Notes under the pieces: generated by a model | Seen by the model: only the letters and a program-made list of their open reading frames with translations | Databases searched by the model: none | What the model was told of the DNA's origin: nothing | Part shown: in pieces, positions 17,243-26,034 of the stretch | Position numbering within the stretch: the stretch's first letter is position 1 | How the letters are laid out: each line of letters opens with the position of its first letter | Made by a program: the position numbers and the translations under genes | NCBI GenBank assembly: GCA_031385325.1 | Contig: JANNBJ010000113.1 | Coordinates: 1 to 41,022 of the forward strand | Source: SYFY01 sp031385325 | Lineage (GTDB): Bacteria > Pseudomonadota > Gammaproteobacteria > Pseudomonadales > Azotimanducaceae | DNA: 41,022 nt | Reading direction: 5' to 3'

Positions 17243-18618
17243 ACTTTTCCCGACGTCGCTGGTTTCGGTACACCGGGTTGGGTGCACTCAGTGCCGGGGC
17301 ACTCGGTGCGTTGTCGGCTGTCGAAGCCAGGGCAGAGACTGGCCATCACTCCGAACATCGTCCATCCGGCGATCGGTCGCCTGTCCCGGTTCACACGCCC
17401 AATGGCTGGACCCTTCCGCATCGTTTGGTAGGCGGTGTCAAGGAGTTCCATCTGGTGGCCGAAGAGATCGAGCACGAATTTGCGCCTGGTACTCGCGCCC
17501 GCTGCTGGGGTTACAACGGCAGTACACCGGGCCCGACCATCGAAGTGGTTGAAGGTGATCGTGTGCGAATCTTTGTCACCAATCGGCTGCCGGAGCATAC
17601 GAGCATGCATTGGCACGGCATCCTTCTGCCCAGTGGCATGGATGGCGTGGGTGGTTTGTCACAGCCGCACATCAAACCGGGTGAAACGTTTGCCTACGAG
17701 TTCACCCTGCAACAGCACGGCACGCAGATGTACCACCCTCATGCCGATGAAATGGTGCAACTGGCGGTGGGCATGATGGGCATGTTTGTCATTCATCCGA
17801 AAGCGGCCGAACCGGAACCCGTTGATCGCGACTACGTCATCATGCTGCACAACTGGGCGCTGCATCCCGGCACCTATCGGCCGGATCCTTCGATCATGCA
17901 GAACTTTGATCTGTGGACCTTCAACAGCAAGGTCTTTCCCGCGATCAATCCGCTGGTGGCGCGTAGCGGTGAAAGAGTGCGTATCCGTTTTGGCAATCTC
18001 TCCATGTGGAATCACCCGATCCACATGCATGGTCCCCGCTTTCAGGTCACGGGCGGGGATGGTGGGCGCTGGCCACGAGAGCAATGGCGCAGTGAAGTGA
18101 CGGAGATTATCGGGGTAGGTCAGACACGTGACCTTGAATTCGTCGCCGTGCCGGGTGACTGGGCCCTGCATTGCCACATGTCCCACCACACCATGAACGC
18201 CATGGGGCATGATGTACCCAATACGCTCGGCGTTGATCAGTCCGGGGTGGAATCCGCCATTCGCAAGCTGTTGCCTGGTTACATGGCGATGGGTGAAAAC
18301 GGCATGGCCGAACACCAGCAACACACCGACTCCGGACACATGAAAGGCCCGGAAAATACGCTGCCGATGATGATGGGCAAGGGTCCGTTCGGACCTCTCG
18401 AAATGGGCGGTATGTTTACCGTTGTGAAGGTTCGCGATGACCTGCCGCTCGGCAGTTATGCCGACCCTGGCTGGTATGACAATCCGCGCGGCACGGTGGC
18501 GCGCAGGGTTAGCCGCGATCCGTCGTTTGGTGCGCCGTCACGCAACGGCGTGTCACCGGGCCCGACGCCGTCCCTGCAAGCAGTACCGGTTGATCATTCC
18601 AAAATGAACATGGGTTGA
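17239..18618 (+). CDS. Multicopper oxidase, short (two-domain-like), Tat-exported
   Basis: 459 residues. The N-terminus SRRRWFRYTGLGALSAGALGALSA is a Tat-type signal. Copper ligands are complete: HWHG (H124, H126), YHPH (H166, H168), HPIHMHG (H259, H262, H264) and HCHMSHHTMNAMG (H311, C312, H313, H316 or H317, M322). Only two cupredoxin domains fit (about 60-190 and 235-345), unlike the three of CueO/CopA. The type 1 site is in domain 2 (Cys312), as in small-laccase-like enzymes. A tail of about 110 residues has HQQHTDSGHMK and MPMMMGKG. It probably oxidises Cu(I) to Cu(II) in the periplasm. It overlaps the TolC-family gene and precedes a cytochrome gene by 10 nt. Confidence 0.87.
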   Translation: MNFSRRRWFRYTGLGALSAGALGALSAVEARAETGHHSEHRPSGDRSPVPVHTPNGWTLPHRLVGGVKEFHLVAEEIEHEFAPGTRARCWGYNGSTPGPTIEVVEGDRVRIFVTNRLPEHTSMHWHGILLPSGMDGVGGLSQPHIKPGETFAYEFTLQQHGTQMYHPHADEMVQLAVGMMGMFVIHPKAAEPEPVDRDYVIMLHNWALHPGTYRPDPSIMQNFDLWTFNSKVFPAINPLVARSGERVRIRFGNLSMWNHPIHMHGPRFQVTGGDGGRWPREQWRSEVTEIIGVGQTRDLEFVAVPGDWALHCHMSHHTMNAMGHDVPNTLGVDQSGVESAIRKLLPGYMAMGENGMAEHQQHTDSGHMKGPENTLPMMMGKGPFGPLEMGGMFTVVKVRDDLPLGSYADPGWYDNPRGTVARRVSRDPSFGAPSRNGVSPGPTPSLQAVPVDHSKMNMG

Positions 18619-18628
18619 GGACCAGAAC

Positions 18629-19348
18629 ATGAAAACTATCCAGATATTGATTCTTGCCTTGCTGGCCGCTGTCATGACGGTGACCATCGTCCTGTGGATG
18701 GGGACGTACAACGTCGCCGCCGATACCCCACACTGGGCAATGACACACGAGGTGATGGAGTTTGCCCGCGAGCGATCCATCAGTCATCGCATCGATGATC
18801 TGCAGGCGCCTGATCTCGCCGATGCCGCTCGAATTTCGAGTGGGGCAGGCAATTACGACGCCATGTGCACGGGGTGTCATCTCAAACCTGGAATTGCGAG
18901 GAGCGAAATTGCCGATGCGCTCTATCCAACCCCGGGCAGTCTCACTGCGGCTCGCAACAGCGATCCACGCAGAGACTTCTGGATCATCAAACATGGCCTC
19001 AAGATGAGCGGCATGCCAGCGTGGGGCAAGAGCATGGAGGACGACTACATCTGGGGCATGGTGGCGTTTCTACAGCGACTGCCGGAGCAGACACCTGAAT
19101 CCTACGCATCGATGATCGCGGCGAGTGCGGGGCATCAGCATGGGGGCGGCGAAGGCAGCGAAGCAGCGGCAGGGCATGACGACGGCCATAGTCATGGTCA
19201 GGATGATGAACAGGGACATGGGCAGGAGAATGATCACGGCGGGTATGACGATCACGGTGAGGCGCATCCTGCGGTGAACGTACCGGCAGCTTCGCCCGCG
19301 GAACCCCCGCATTCGGGGCACGAACACGCACACGGCGGGCATCACTAG
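18629..19348 (+). CDS. Membrane-anchored cytochrome c with His-rich tail
   Basis: 239 residues. An N-terminal helix (residues 4-24) anchors it. One haem motif, CTGCH (80-84), is followed by HGLKMSGMPAWG (122-133), whose Met is the likely sixth ligand. Residues about 169-239 form a His/Asp/Glu/Gly tail (GHDDGHSHGQDDEQGHGQ, HSGHEHAHGGHH) that probably binds copper or zinc. It lies between a multicopper oxidase gene (10 nt upstream) and a copper ATPase gene, so it may exchange electrons with the oxidase or with copper in the periplasm. The combination of cytochrome and chelating tail is unusual. Confidence 0.85.
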   Translation: MKTIQILILALLAAVMTVTIVLWMGTYNVAADTPHWAMTHEVMEFARERSISHRIDDLQAPDLADAARISSGAGNYDAMCTGCHLKPGIARSEIADALYPTPGSLTAARNSDPRRDFWIIKHGLKMSGMPAWGKSMEDDYIWGMVAFLQRLPEQTPESYASMIAASAGHQHGGGEGSEAAAGHDDGHSHGQDDEQGHGQENDHGGYDDHGEAHPAVNVPAASPAEPPHSGHEHAHGGHH

Positions 19349-19446
19349 GCCATGTTGAGCACGTCGCGAAGATCTCTGCATGCGTACTGATCGCGTGCAA
19401 CCAGACAACACTTTATTCAAGGCAACCGAGCCAGGCAGATCCAACC

Positions 19447-21768
19447 ATGACAACTGAACTCTGGATTGATCCTGTGTGCGGCATGACGGTGAAACCGACT
19501 TCGCCGCACAAACATACGCATCAGGATCACGAGTACCACTTCTGCTCGGCGGGTTGCCTTGCAAAATTTTCCACTGACCCCGCGCGCTACCTGTCGCCCG
19601 TACCAAGTGCACCAGCGAAGCCGGTTGCGCCCGGTACTCTCTACACCTGCCCGATGCATCCGGAAGTCATCAGCGACAAACCAGACAGCTGTCCCAAGTG
19701 CGGCATGGCACTCGAACCCATGATGCCGAGCCTGGACGATGAAGAAAACCCGGAGCTCACCGACTTCAGGCGCCGATTCTGGCTGACCCTGCCCCTTAGT
19801 GTGGCCGTGCTGGTGCTGGCCATGGCCGGTCACCAGATGACCAGCATGTCGGTGAGTACACGCACATGGCTGGAGTTTGCCTTGTCTACACCCGTGGTGT
19901 TGTGGGCCGGGTGGCCGTTTTTTGAGCGCTGGGTGCAATCCATCCGCAATCGCAGCCCGAACATGTGGACCCTCATCGGCACAGGGGTGGGCGCTGCGTT
20001 TGGTTACTCCATCGTTGCGACACTGGCGCCGGACTTGTTTCCCGCCGCGTTCCAGGAACATGGTCGGGTCAGTGTGTATTTCGAAGCGGCGGCAGTCATT
20101 GTGTCGTTGACCTTGCTGGGGCAGCTGCTCGAGTTGAAGGCCAGATCAAGTACATCGGCGGCGATCCGCTCATTGCTCGGGTTGGCACCGAAGCAGGCGC
20201 GCCGAATCGAGGTGGATGGTTCCGAAGCAGACGTCCCCCTTGCACAAGTGTTGGTAGGGGATCGACTGCGCGTGCGGCCGGGTGAATCGGTACCGGTTGA
20301 TGGGGAAGTCCTCGAAGGACATTCAAGTGTGGATGAGTCGATGCTGACCGGCGAGCCCATTCCCGTCGAAAAGCAGGCGGGGGCCAAGGTGGTTGGCGGG
20401 ACGCTCAATGGAACCGGCGCATTGGTCATGCGCGCGCAGAGTGTCGGTGGCGAAACGGTACTTGCGCAAATCGTGAACCTGGTGGCACAGGCACAGCGGT
20501 CTCGCGCACCCATGCAGAAACTCGCCGATGCCGTGAGTTACTGGTTCGTGCTGGGCGTTCTCACCTGCGCGGTGGCTACCTTTGTTGTCTGGGGGGTGTT
20601 CGGTCCTGCACCTGCCTGGACTTACGCCATAGTGAATGCGGTAGCCGTGCTGATCATCGCCTGCCCCTGTGCGCTGGGCCTGGCCACACCGATGTCGATC
20701 ATGGTGGCCATCGGACGGGGTGCGCAGGCCGGCGTGCTGTTCCGCGATGCAGAAGCCATCGAGCGTCTGCACACCGTTGACACGCTGATCGTCGACAAGA
20801 CCGGTACGCTTACCCAGGGCAAGCCGGTTTTTCGTGAGTTGATACCGGCTGTGGGCCACAACGCCGATGACCTCCTGCGCCTGGCAGGGAGTCTGGACCA
20901 GGGCAGCGAGCATCCGTTGGCGGCGTCAATTGTCGCCGAGGCGCGTCGTCGCGAGCTTGTTTTGTCAGCACCCGAAGGGTTCCAGTCGATCACCGGGCTC
21001 GGCGTAGTTGGCCGCGTCGGTAATCAGCAGATAGCTCTCGGCAATGGCGCACTGATGCAGGACCGTGGCATTCGTTTCGAGTCACTGCAGGCAGAAGCAG
21101 ATCGTTTGCGCCACGAAGGCGCGAGCGTGATGTTCATCTCGATCGACGAAAAACTTGCCGGCCTGATTGCAGTGGCTGATCCCATCAAGCCAACGACGCT
21201 GGCTGCGATCAAGGAATTGCAGGCAGATGGCGTGCGTATCGTCATGGCGACCGGTGATGGGCTGGTGACGGCGCAGGCGGTCGGACGCGCGCTGGGTATT
21301 GTTGAAGTGCATGGCGAGGTCCGGCCTGCTGACAAGGCGGCACTGGTCGCCCGTCTGAAGTCCGAAGGACGTGTCGTCGCCATGGCGGGTGATGGCATCA
21401 ACGACGCCCCAGCACTGGCTGCAGCCGATGTGGGCATTGCGATGGGAACCGGCACGGACGTTGCCATGTCGAGCGCCCAGGTGACTCTGGTGAAAGGGGA
21501 CTTGCGTGGCATTCTGCGGGCGCGTGCGCTGTCGCGAGCGACTGTGCGCAACATGCGTCAGAACCTCGCTTTTGCGTTTGCCTATAACGCGGTTGGTGTG
21601 CCCATTGCGGCCGGGGTGTTGTTCCCGGTGTTCGGCTGGGTACTCAGCCCGATGATTGCAGCATTGGCGATGAGTCTGTCGTCGGTGTCGGTGGTAGTGA
21701 ATGCGCTGCGACTGCGATACGAGCGTTCACCTGTAGAGCCTGACCGAGAGCACCGCGCACCGTCCTGA
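19447..21768 (+). CDS. Copper-exporting P1B-type ATPase with YHS and heavy-metal-binding N-domains
   Basis: 773 residues. Residues 7-51 form a YHS domain (DPVCGM; YHFCSAGC) and 66-93 a heavy-metal-binding domain (YTCPMHPEV; SCPKCGMAL), replacing the usual CxxC HMA domain. The pump core follows: membrane motif CPC (C406-P407-C408), phosphorylation site DKTGT with D450, TGE motif (LTGEPIPVEK), SEHPLA, GDGINDAPAL hinge, YN in helix 7 and MxxSS in helix 8 (MSLSS). This is the Cu(I) exporter class (P1B-1). It follows the cytochrome gene by 98 nt and closes block 1. Confidence 0.93.
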   Translation: MTTELWIDPVCGMTVKPTSPHKHTHQDHEYHFCSAGCLAKFSTDPARYLSPVPSAPAKPVAPGTLYTCPMHPEVISDKPDSCPKCGMALEPMMPSLDDEENPELTDFRRRFWLTLPLSVAVLVLAMAGHQMTSMSVSTRTWLEFALSTPVVLWAGWPFFERWVQSIRNRSPNMWTLIGTGVGAAFGYSIVATLAPDLFPAAFQEHGRVSVYFEAAAVIVSLTLLGQLLELKARSSTSAAIRSLLGLAPKQARRIEVDGSEADVPLAQVLVGDRLRVRPGESVPVDGEVLEGHSSVDESMLTGEPIPVEKQAGAKVVGGTLNGTGALVMRAQSVGGETVLAQIVNLVAQAQRSRAPMQKLADAVSYWFVLGVLTCAVATFVVWGVFGPAPAWTYAIVNAVAVLIIACPCALGLATPMSIMVAIGRGAQAGVLFRDAEAIERLHTVDTLIVDKTGTLTQGKPVFRELIPAVGHNADDLLRLAGSLDQGSEHPLAASIVAEARRRELVLSAPEGFQSITGLGVVGRVGNQQIALGNGALMQDRGIRFESLQAEADRLRHEGASVMFISIDEKLAGLIAVADPIKPTTLAAIKELQADGVRIVMATGDGLVTAQAVGRALGIVEVHGEVRPADKAALVARLKSEGRVVAMAGDGINDAPALAAADVGIAMGTGTDVAMSSAQVTLVKGDLRGILRARALSRATVRNMRQNLAFAFAYNAVGVPIAAGVLFPVFGWVLSPMIAALAMSLSSVSVVVNALRLRYERSPVEPDREHRAPS

Positions 21769-21821
21769 CTGCGTCGATTTTGCGGTCAGCTGCCTGCAGT
21801 ACGGCAACCTTGAGCGGACTG

Positions 21822-22034
21822 CTATTGCCTTCGGCGTAGAACAGCAAACAGCACAGCACCGACTATGGCGATGGCTAACACACTGACCCATACCCCCGTG
21901 ATTCCGAACCAGGGTCCGCTCTCCATCATCCCGTTAGTCATCATTGAGTCCTGCGCTATTGCGGCAGCGGCCAGTAGCCATGTCGCGGTGAGGAGAGTCG
22001 CAGTGACAAGGCGTAATTTCGAGTTTGTGTACAT
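21822..22034 (-). CDS. Small Met-containing membrane protein
   Basis: The start at 22034 (MYTNSKLRL) is chosen because AAGGAG sits 10 nt upstream; a longer reading from 22097 has no such site. The product is 70 residues: signal-like helix (LVTATLLTATWLLAAAAIA), a short external loop with DSMMTNGMMESGPW, and a second helix (WVSVLAIAIVGAVLFAVL) ending in RRRQ. The paired Met residues suggest copper contact. It is opposite in strand to the copper ATPase and lies in its 3' flank. Function unknown. Confidence 0.6.
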   Translation of the reverse strand: MYTNSKLRLVTATLLTATWLLAAAAIAQDSMMTNGMMESGPWFGITGVWVSVLAIAIVGAVLFAVLRRRQ

Positions 22035-22346
22035 GGGTTGTGTCTCCTTCAGGCAGTAACGTCTATGGCCATGCACCGGGTAATTCGAACGACGCATTGC
22101 TGATGTCCTGCCGTGCTCGCGACCGATTGCTCAAACGTCAGCATGGGGGCACTCCAATTCAGCATCTGTACGATTGCGCACATCGTGTACGTTCGGTCAG
22201 TCGCCGGAAGGCCGTATGTTCAGGCTGAAAATTGCCCGTTTTTGGTTATATGACGACAACGTGTCTACAAGCCATTGAAGGGGTGACTCTGGTAATTACG
22301 GATAGAGGGACGCTTGGAAAATGCCTGCCAGGTGAGCAGCGACACA
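22035..22346. other. Intergenic stretch, nothing recognised
   Basis: About 310 nt between the small Met protein and the repeat element. No gene, tRNA or clear terminator is seen. It must carry the promoter of the minus-strand gene. Confidence 0.5.
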
Positions 22347-22451
22347 TTTCAACTCTTGAATCAGACCGGAAACCGGATGCCGTGGAAAAGGCGTAGACAA
22401 CCACCCTCGTGCGGTAGCGTACAGAGCCGGACTGGCAGCGGGCGTACGGTC
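22347..22451 (+). repeat. Intergenic repeat element, copy A
   Basis: About 105 bp that aligns end to end with 32691-32791. By eye roughly three quarters of positions match, and conserved blocks include TTCAACTCTTG, GACAAC, TAGCGTAC, CGGACT and CAGCGG. Both copies end in a CGTAC...GTACG inverted pair around a GC-rich loop. This copy ends 51 nt before the Met-rich gene, so it may hold its promoter or be a small mobile repeat. Confidence 0.6.
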
Positions 22452-22502
22452 TGCTCATGCGCCCGTTCAAAATTACGCAGACACGAATTGAGGAGAAGAC
22501 CA

Positions 22503-23111
22503 ATGAAACGCAACTTGCTCTTATCGATGGCGATCCTGGGAATGGCAACGCTCAATGGCGTTGCCGGAGCCGACGATATGAAGATGAAGCCAGCCGATAT
22601 GAGTAAAGCTGGCGCTACGCCAGCGACCCCTGTACCGAGTGCGTTGGCTGCCACTGCGGCGATGAACCACGACGCTTCCATGAAACACATGGCGGGGATG
22701 ATGGAAGACATGTCCTGCTTGATGAAAGGAATTTCAAAGGTGTCCAAAATGGAACCGATGCAGGATGAGACGAAGATGAAGCACATGGGCGCGATGATGA
22801 AGGATATGTCGGAAATGCCGAAGGACATGTCGGCCACCATGAACAGTACCGCGATGAAACCGGACCCGATGGCGAAGGACATGAGCGCGATGATGAATGA
22901 GATGTCGGCCATGATGCAAAAAATGTCCGTACAAATGAGCGACGGCATCAAGGACGATGCGGAGGTCGCTAACACCAGTACCGCGATGAATGACATGTCG
23001 ATGATGATGGAGGAGATGGCGCTCTCCATGAAGGATGGAACCGTGACGGATAGCGAAATGGCGAAGCCCAAAGAGTCGATGAGGAAAATGGGTGCAATGT
23101 CTCACATGTAG
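22503..23111 (+). CDS. Methionine-rich secreted copper-binding protein
   Basis: 202 residues from the ATG at 22503, preceded by GAGGAGAAG; longer readings lack this site. A signal peptide (KRNLLLSMAILGMATLNGVAGA) leads into a region with 45 Met in 202 residues by my count (about 22%), in MxxM/MMxxM clusters such as KHMAGMMEDM, KHMGAMMKDM, SAMMNEMSAMMQKM and NDMSMMMEEM. One Cys and a few His are also present. Such clusters bind Cu(I). It has no known fold and is probably a helical periplasmic copper sink. It stands upstream of the reductase operon by about 100-180 nt. Confidence 0.75.
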   Translation: MKRNLLLSMAILGMATLNGVAGADDMKMKPADMSKAGATPATPVPSALAATAAMNHDASMKHMAGMMEDMSCLMKGISKVSKMEPMQDETKMKHMGAMMKDMSEMPKDMSATMNSTAMKPDPMAKDMSAMMNEMSAMMQKMSVQMSDGIKDDAEVANTSTAMNDMSMMMEEMALSMKDGTVTDSEMAKPKESMRKMGAMSHM

Positions 23112-23290
23112 AACATGCGTATGCGTATCGCCACTGGACGGAGGATGCGCAAGGCCTTAGAGGTCGATCTGCGGTAAGCGTCACAACGACATTCTGAGGA
23201 CAGGCCCATCCAATGTTGCGAGTGGGTCTTCGGGTTTGTTTGAGCGGATCGCTATCGCGCTCCCCGTTGCGAGCCTTGGGAGATTGCGCC

Positions 23291-25366
23291 ATGTCGCTGG
23301 TCCTTACTTTTGGATTCCCAAGCATGCCGATGGCCGCTGCGATCGTTGCTGTGATGGCGCTCGTGCTCACCGCATTGCCCGCACAGGCGCAAACTCCTGA
23401 CGAACATGCAAGTCATCATCCCGCTTCAAATGGCGCAGTAGTTAGCCCACCCAGCACATCGGACGTTACGCCCACAGCGGATGCATCCACGGTCACGTCG
23501 AGCGCGCAGACGATGGCTCCGGATTCACCGATGTCGTCGACCGGATCACCCCCCGCAGCCGCAATGCCTGAAAACGGTATGGGCGCGATGATGGGCGACA
23601 TGATGAGCAAAATGATGACACCCCAAGCTGGTGCGGCCGGCGGCTGCATGGGAGGAAATTGCGGTTCTGCTGCAACGAACCCCATCTATCCTTCGCTCAT
23701 GACACTGCCCGCGCTCACCTCGGAAAAGCGGGCGGAGATCACTGCGCTGGCGACGCAGCAGATTGATCTAGGAACAATACAAGTAACCCACGGAGCGCAA
23801 GCACTCAAACGCGCGACGGAAGCGGGTAACAACCTGGCGATGCAACAAGCGGTTGACACCATGCACGAGGGCCTGGACACGCTCAGCGCGGGGATCGCCG
23901 CTCGACGAGTTCTCTCGGAAGGGAAAGCGCCTCGCAATCTGGCGCTCGACTGGTTCAAACGCGAAATGAATCTCGCCTCGCCGATTGCCCGAGAGGATCG
24001 GTACGTTCTATTTGGTGTGCCACCCTTTCATCTCTTCACGATGGTGCTGCTCATCGCGTTCGCCCTGGCAATGATCGCAATGTATTTTTTCACGATGCGA
24101 CGCGCGGCGGCGCTGTTCGGGCGATTGGACTCAGGCACGCCTCCACCGGGCTCGTCGCCACCACTCGGTGGATCACCTATACCGCCTTCTCCGCCACCGC
24201 CACTCTCCGCGTCGAGTCCCGGCAATTCTTCTGACACCGCAACACCACCCGCAGCGGAGTCTTCGCCACAAGGGATTTCTGACGCTCGCCGCATCGCCGC
24301 TACTTCTTTAACGCCGCTGAATGCCAACTGGCGAGGGCAGTTGTGCGTTGGCAGCATCATCGCTGAGACCCCGAGCGTAAAAACAGTTCGCTTCCTGCCT
24401 TCGTCGGGGGAGCGTTTCCTGCCTTTCACCTTCGTGCCCGGTCAATTCCTCAATCTCTCGTTCTGGATTGGCGGCGCGAGAATGAATCGTTCGTACTCCA
24501 TTTCATCGTCGCCCACCCAGCGCGACTACGTTGATGTCACCGTGCGACGTGAGCCGCGCGGCGCGGTATCGCGTCACATCGTGGATTTACTGAAAGTGGG
24601 CGACGTGATTGAAGCGGGGGGCCCCGTCGGTCGATTTACGTTCAGCGGCGAGGAGGCGCAGAGCATCGTTCTCATCGCCGGCGGCGTAGGTATCACGCCC
24701 ATGATGAGTATCGTGCGCTATCTCAGTGCGCGTGCGTGGTCCGGCGACATTTACCTGATCTACTCGTGTGGTACACCCACTGACTATATCTTTGCAAACG
24801 ACTTGGCCGCTCTGCAGCGCCTTAATCCAAAATTGCATCTCACCGTCACGATGGGACGCGCCAAGGAGCACGACTGGCAAGGTCGGCGTGGACGCATCAA
24901 CTCCGAGCTGCTCACGAGCACAATTCCTGATCTGCCGGCACGCAGGATTCATGTGTGCGGACCGATTCCGATGATGGATGCCCTCAAGAGCATGCTCAGC
25001 AATCTGCATGTACCGCCCGATCAAGTAAAGATTGAATCCTTCGGCACGCTCATGCCTAAACCGAGCGTCGTGGGAGAAGGTTCGCAGCCCACTGCTGCGG
25101 CAACTGGCCCACTGGTGACGTTTTCCAGAAGCAAAAAGGCCGCCAGGATTGCCGTCGAACAAACTATTCTCGAACTTTCCGAACAACTCGATATCGGCAT
25201 CGAGTTTTCCTGCCGCGTTGGTACGTGCGGGGTATGCAAAGTAAAATTGACTGCTGGCGAAGTCGAGATGGCCGTAGAGGACGGTCTCGATCCGGCAGAC
25301 AAAGCAGACAACATCATTCTTGCGTGTCAGGCAATACCGAAGAGCGCGGCTGCGGTGGACACCTAG
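23291..25366 (+). CDS. Membrane-anchored ferredoxin reductase (FNR-type flavin domain) fused to 2Fe-2S ferredoxin, with Met/Cys periplasmic domain
   Basis: The ATG at 23291 has GGGAG 9 nt upstream; an in-frame ATG at 23213 would make 717 residues, and the numbering here uses that longer form. A signal peptide ends near 60 (ALPAQAQ). Residues 60-270 lie outside with a Met/Cys cluster (MGAMMGDMMSKMM, CMGGNC), and a helix spans 272-294. A Pro-rich linker leads into a flavin/NAD(P)H reductase: RSYS (426-429), GGVGITPMMS (490-499) and VCGPIPMMDAL (581 on). The end is a plant-type 2Fe-2S domain with Cys667, 672, 675 and 705. It would take electrons from NAD(P)H inside the cell. Two nt separate it from the next gene. 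Confidence 0.85.
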   Translation: MSLVLTFGFPSMPMAAAIVAVMALVLTALPAQAQTPDEHASHHPASNGAVVSPPSTSDVTPTADASTVTSSAQTMAPDSPMSSTGSPPAAAMPENGMGAMMGDMMSKMMTPQAGAAGGCMGGNCGSAATNPIYPSLMTLPALTSEKRAEITALATQQIDLGTIQVTHGAQALKRATEAGNNLAMQQAVDTMHEGLDTLSAGIAARRVLSEGKAPRNLALDWFKREMNLASPIAREDRYVLFGVPPFHLFTMVLLIAFALAMIAMYFFTMRRAAALFGRLDSGTPPPGSSPPLGGSPIPPSPPPPLSASSPGNSSDTATPPAAESSPQGISDARRIAATSLTPLNANWRGQLCVGSIIAETPSVKTVRFLPSSGERFLPFTFVPGQFLNLSFWIGGARMNRSYSISSSPTQRDYVDVTVRREPRGAVSRHIVDLLKVGDVIEAGGPVGRFTFSGEEAQSIVLIAGGVGITPMMSIVRYLSARAWSGDIYLIYSCGTPTDYIFANDLAALQRLNPKLHLTVTMGRAKEHDWQGRRGRINSELLTSTIPDLPARRIHVCGPIPMMDALKSMLSNLHVPPDQVKIESFGTLMPKPSVVGEGSQPTAAATGPLVTFSRSKKAARIAVEQTILELSEQLDIGIEFSCRVGTCGVCKVKLTAGEVEMAVEDGLDPADKADNIILACQAIPKSAAAVDT

Positions 25367-25368
25367 CG

Positions 25369-26034
25369 ATGAAGGATCGGGAGCGCATCGTCGTCACCGG
25401 GGTCCTCAGTGTTCTCCTCATTGGCTGGCTCGGCTTTTTTTTCCATCGCTCGCCGCGCTTTGCGGGTAGCGAAGTGGGGGCGGTGTTCGGTATCGCGGGC
25501 GCAGTGTTCATGCTTGTGCCGCTTGCGTATCCCCTCATCAAACGTGTTCCGTTTTTGCTGGTACGAGTCTCCAAGCACATCTCGATGTCTTCGTTACTAG
25601 CGGTGCATGTCTATGCGGGCATCTTTGGCCCGTTGCTGGCGATCATTCACACCGGACACAAATTCGACAGCGGGTTGGGTATCACGCTGACGGCAGTCAT
25701 GCTGCTGGTCGTCGTCAGCGGTTTTGTCGTTCGCTACCTGCTGACGTACGTGAGCCAGGAAATCAAAGATCAGTTGGCGTTGCTGCAAACGGCGCGCGGC
25801 GATCTGGACAGCGCGTGGGGAGTTCGCGACGCCGGCGGCGCCACACCGATCCAGATCACGAGCATCGCCGAGTATGTGGCAGACCTGGAATACGCGGTGC
25901 GCATGCACGAGTTCTTCAAACGCTGGTTTGCGCGAGCACTCAACGTGCACATCGTGCTCTCCGTCTTTCTCTACCTGCTGCTCGCGCTGCATATCGGATC
26001 CGGCATCTACTTCGGACTGCGGTGGTTGCCGTGA
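25369..26034 (+). CDS. Di-haem b membrane protein, ferric-reductase/NOX-like
   Basis: 221 residues, five predicted helices (about 7-26, 34-58, 72-94, 103-125, 190-215) and a long loop before the last. Helix 3 has H80 and H94, and helix 5 has H194 and H208. Both pairs are spaced H-X13-H, the layout that ligates two b haems in ferric reductases and NADPH oxidases, also on helices III and V. Here the flavin domain is missing but is supplied by the fused reductase encoded 2 nt upstream. So this is probably a split transmembrane electron carrier. It overlaps the heptahaem gene by GTGA (26031-26034). Confidence 0.75.
   Translation: MKDRERIVVTGVLSVLLIGWLGFFFHRSPRFAGSEVGAVFGIAGAVFMLVPLAYPLIKRVPFLLVRVSKHISMSSLLAVHVYAGIFGPLLAIIHTGHKFDSGLGITLTAVMLLVVVSGFVVRYLLTYVSQEIKDQLALLQTARGDLDSAWGVRDAGGATPIQITSIAEYVADLEYAVRMHEFFKRWFARALNVHIVLSVFLYLLLALHIGSGIYFGLRWLP

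Noticed and set aside
22361..23071. 236-codon minus-strand open frame opposite the Met-rich gene
   Set aside because: It is a reflection of ATG-rich codons read as Ile/Ser/His; the plus-strand gene has a signal peptide and a ribosome-binding site.
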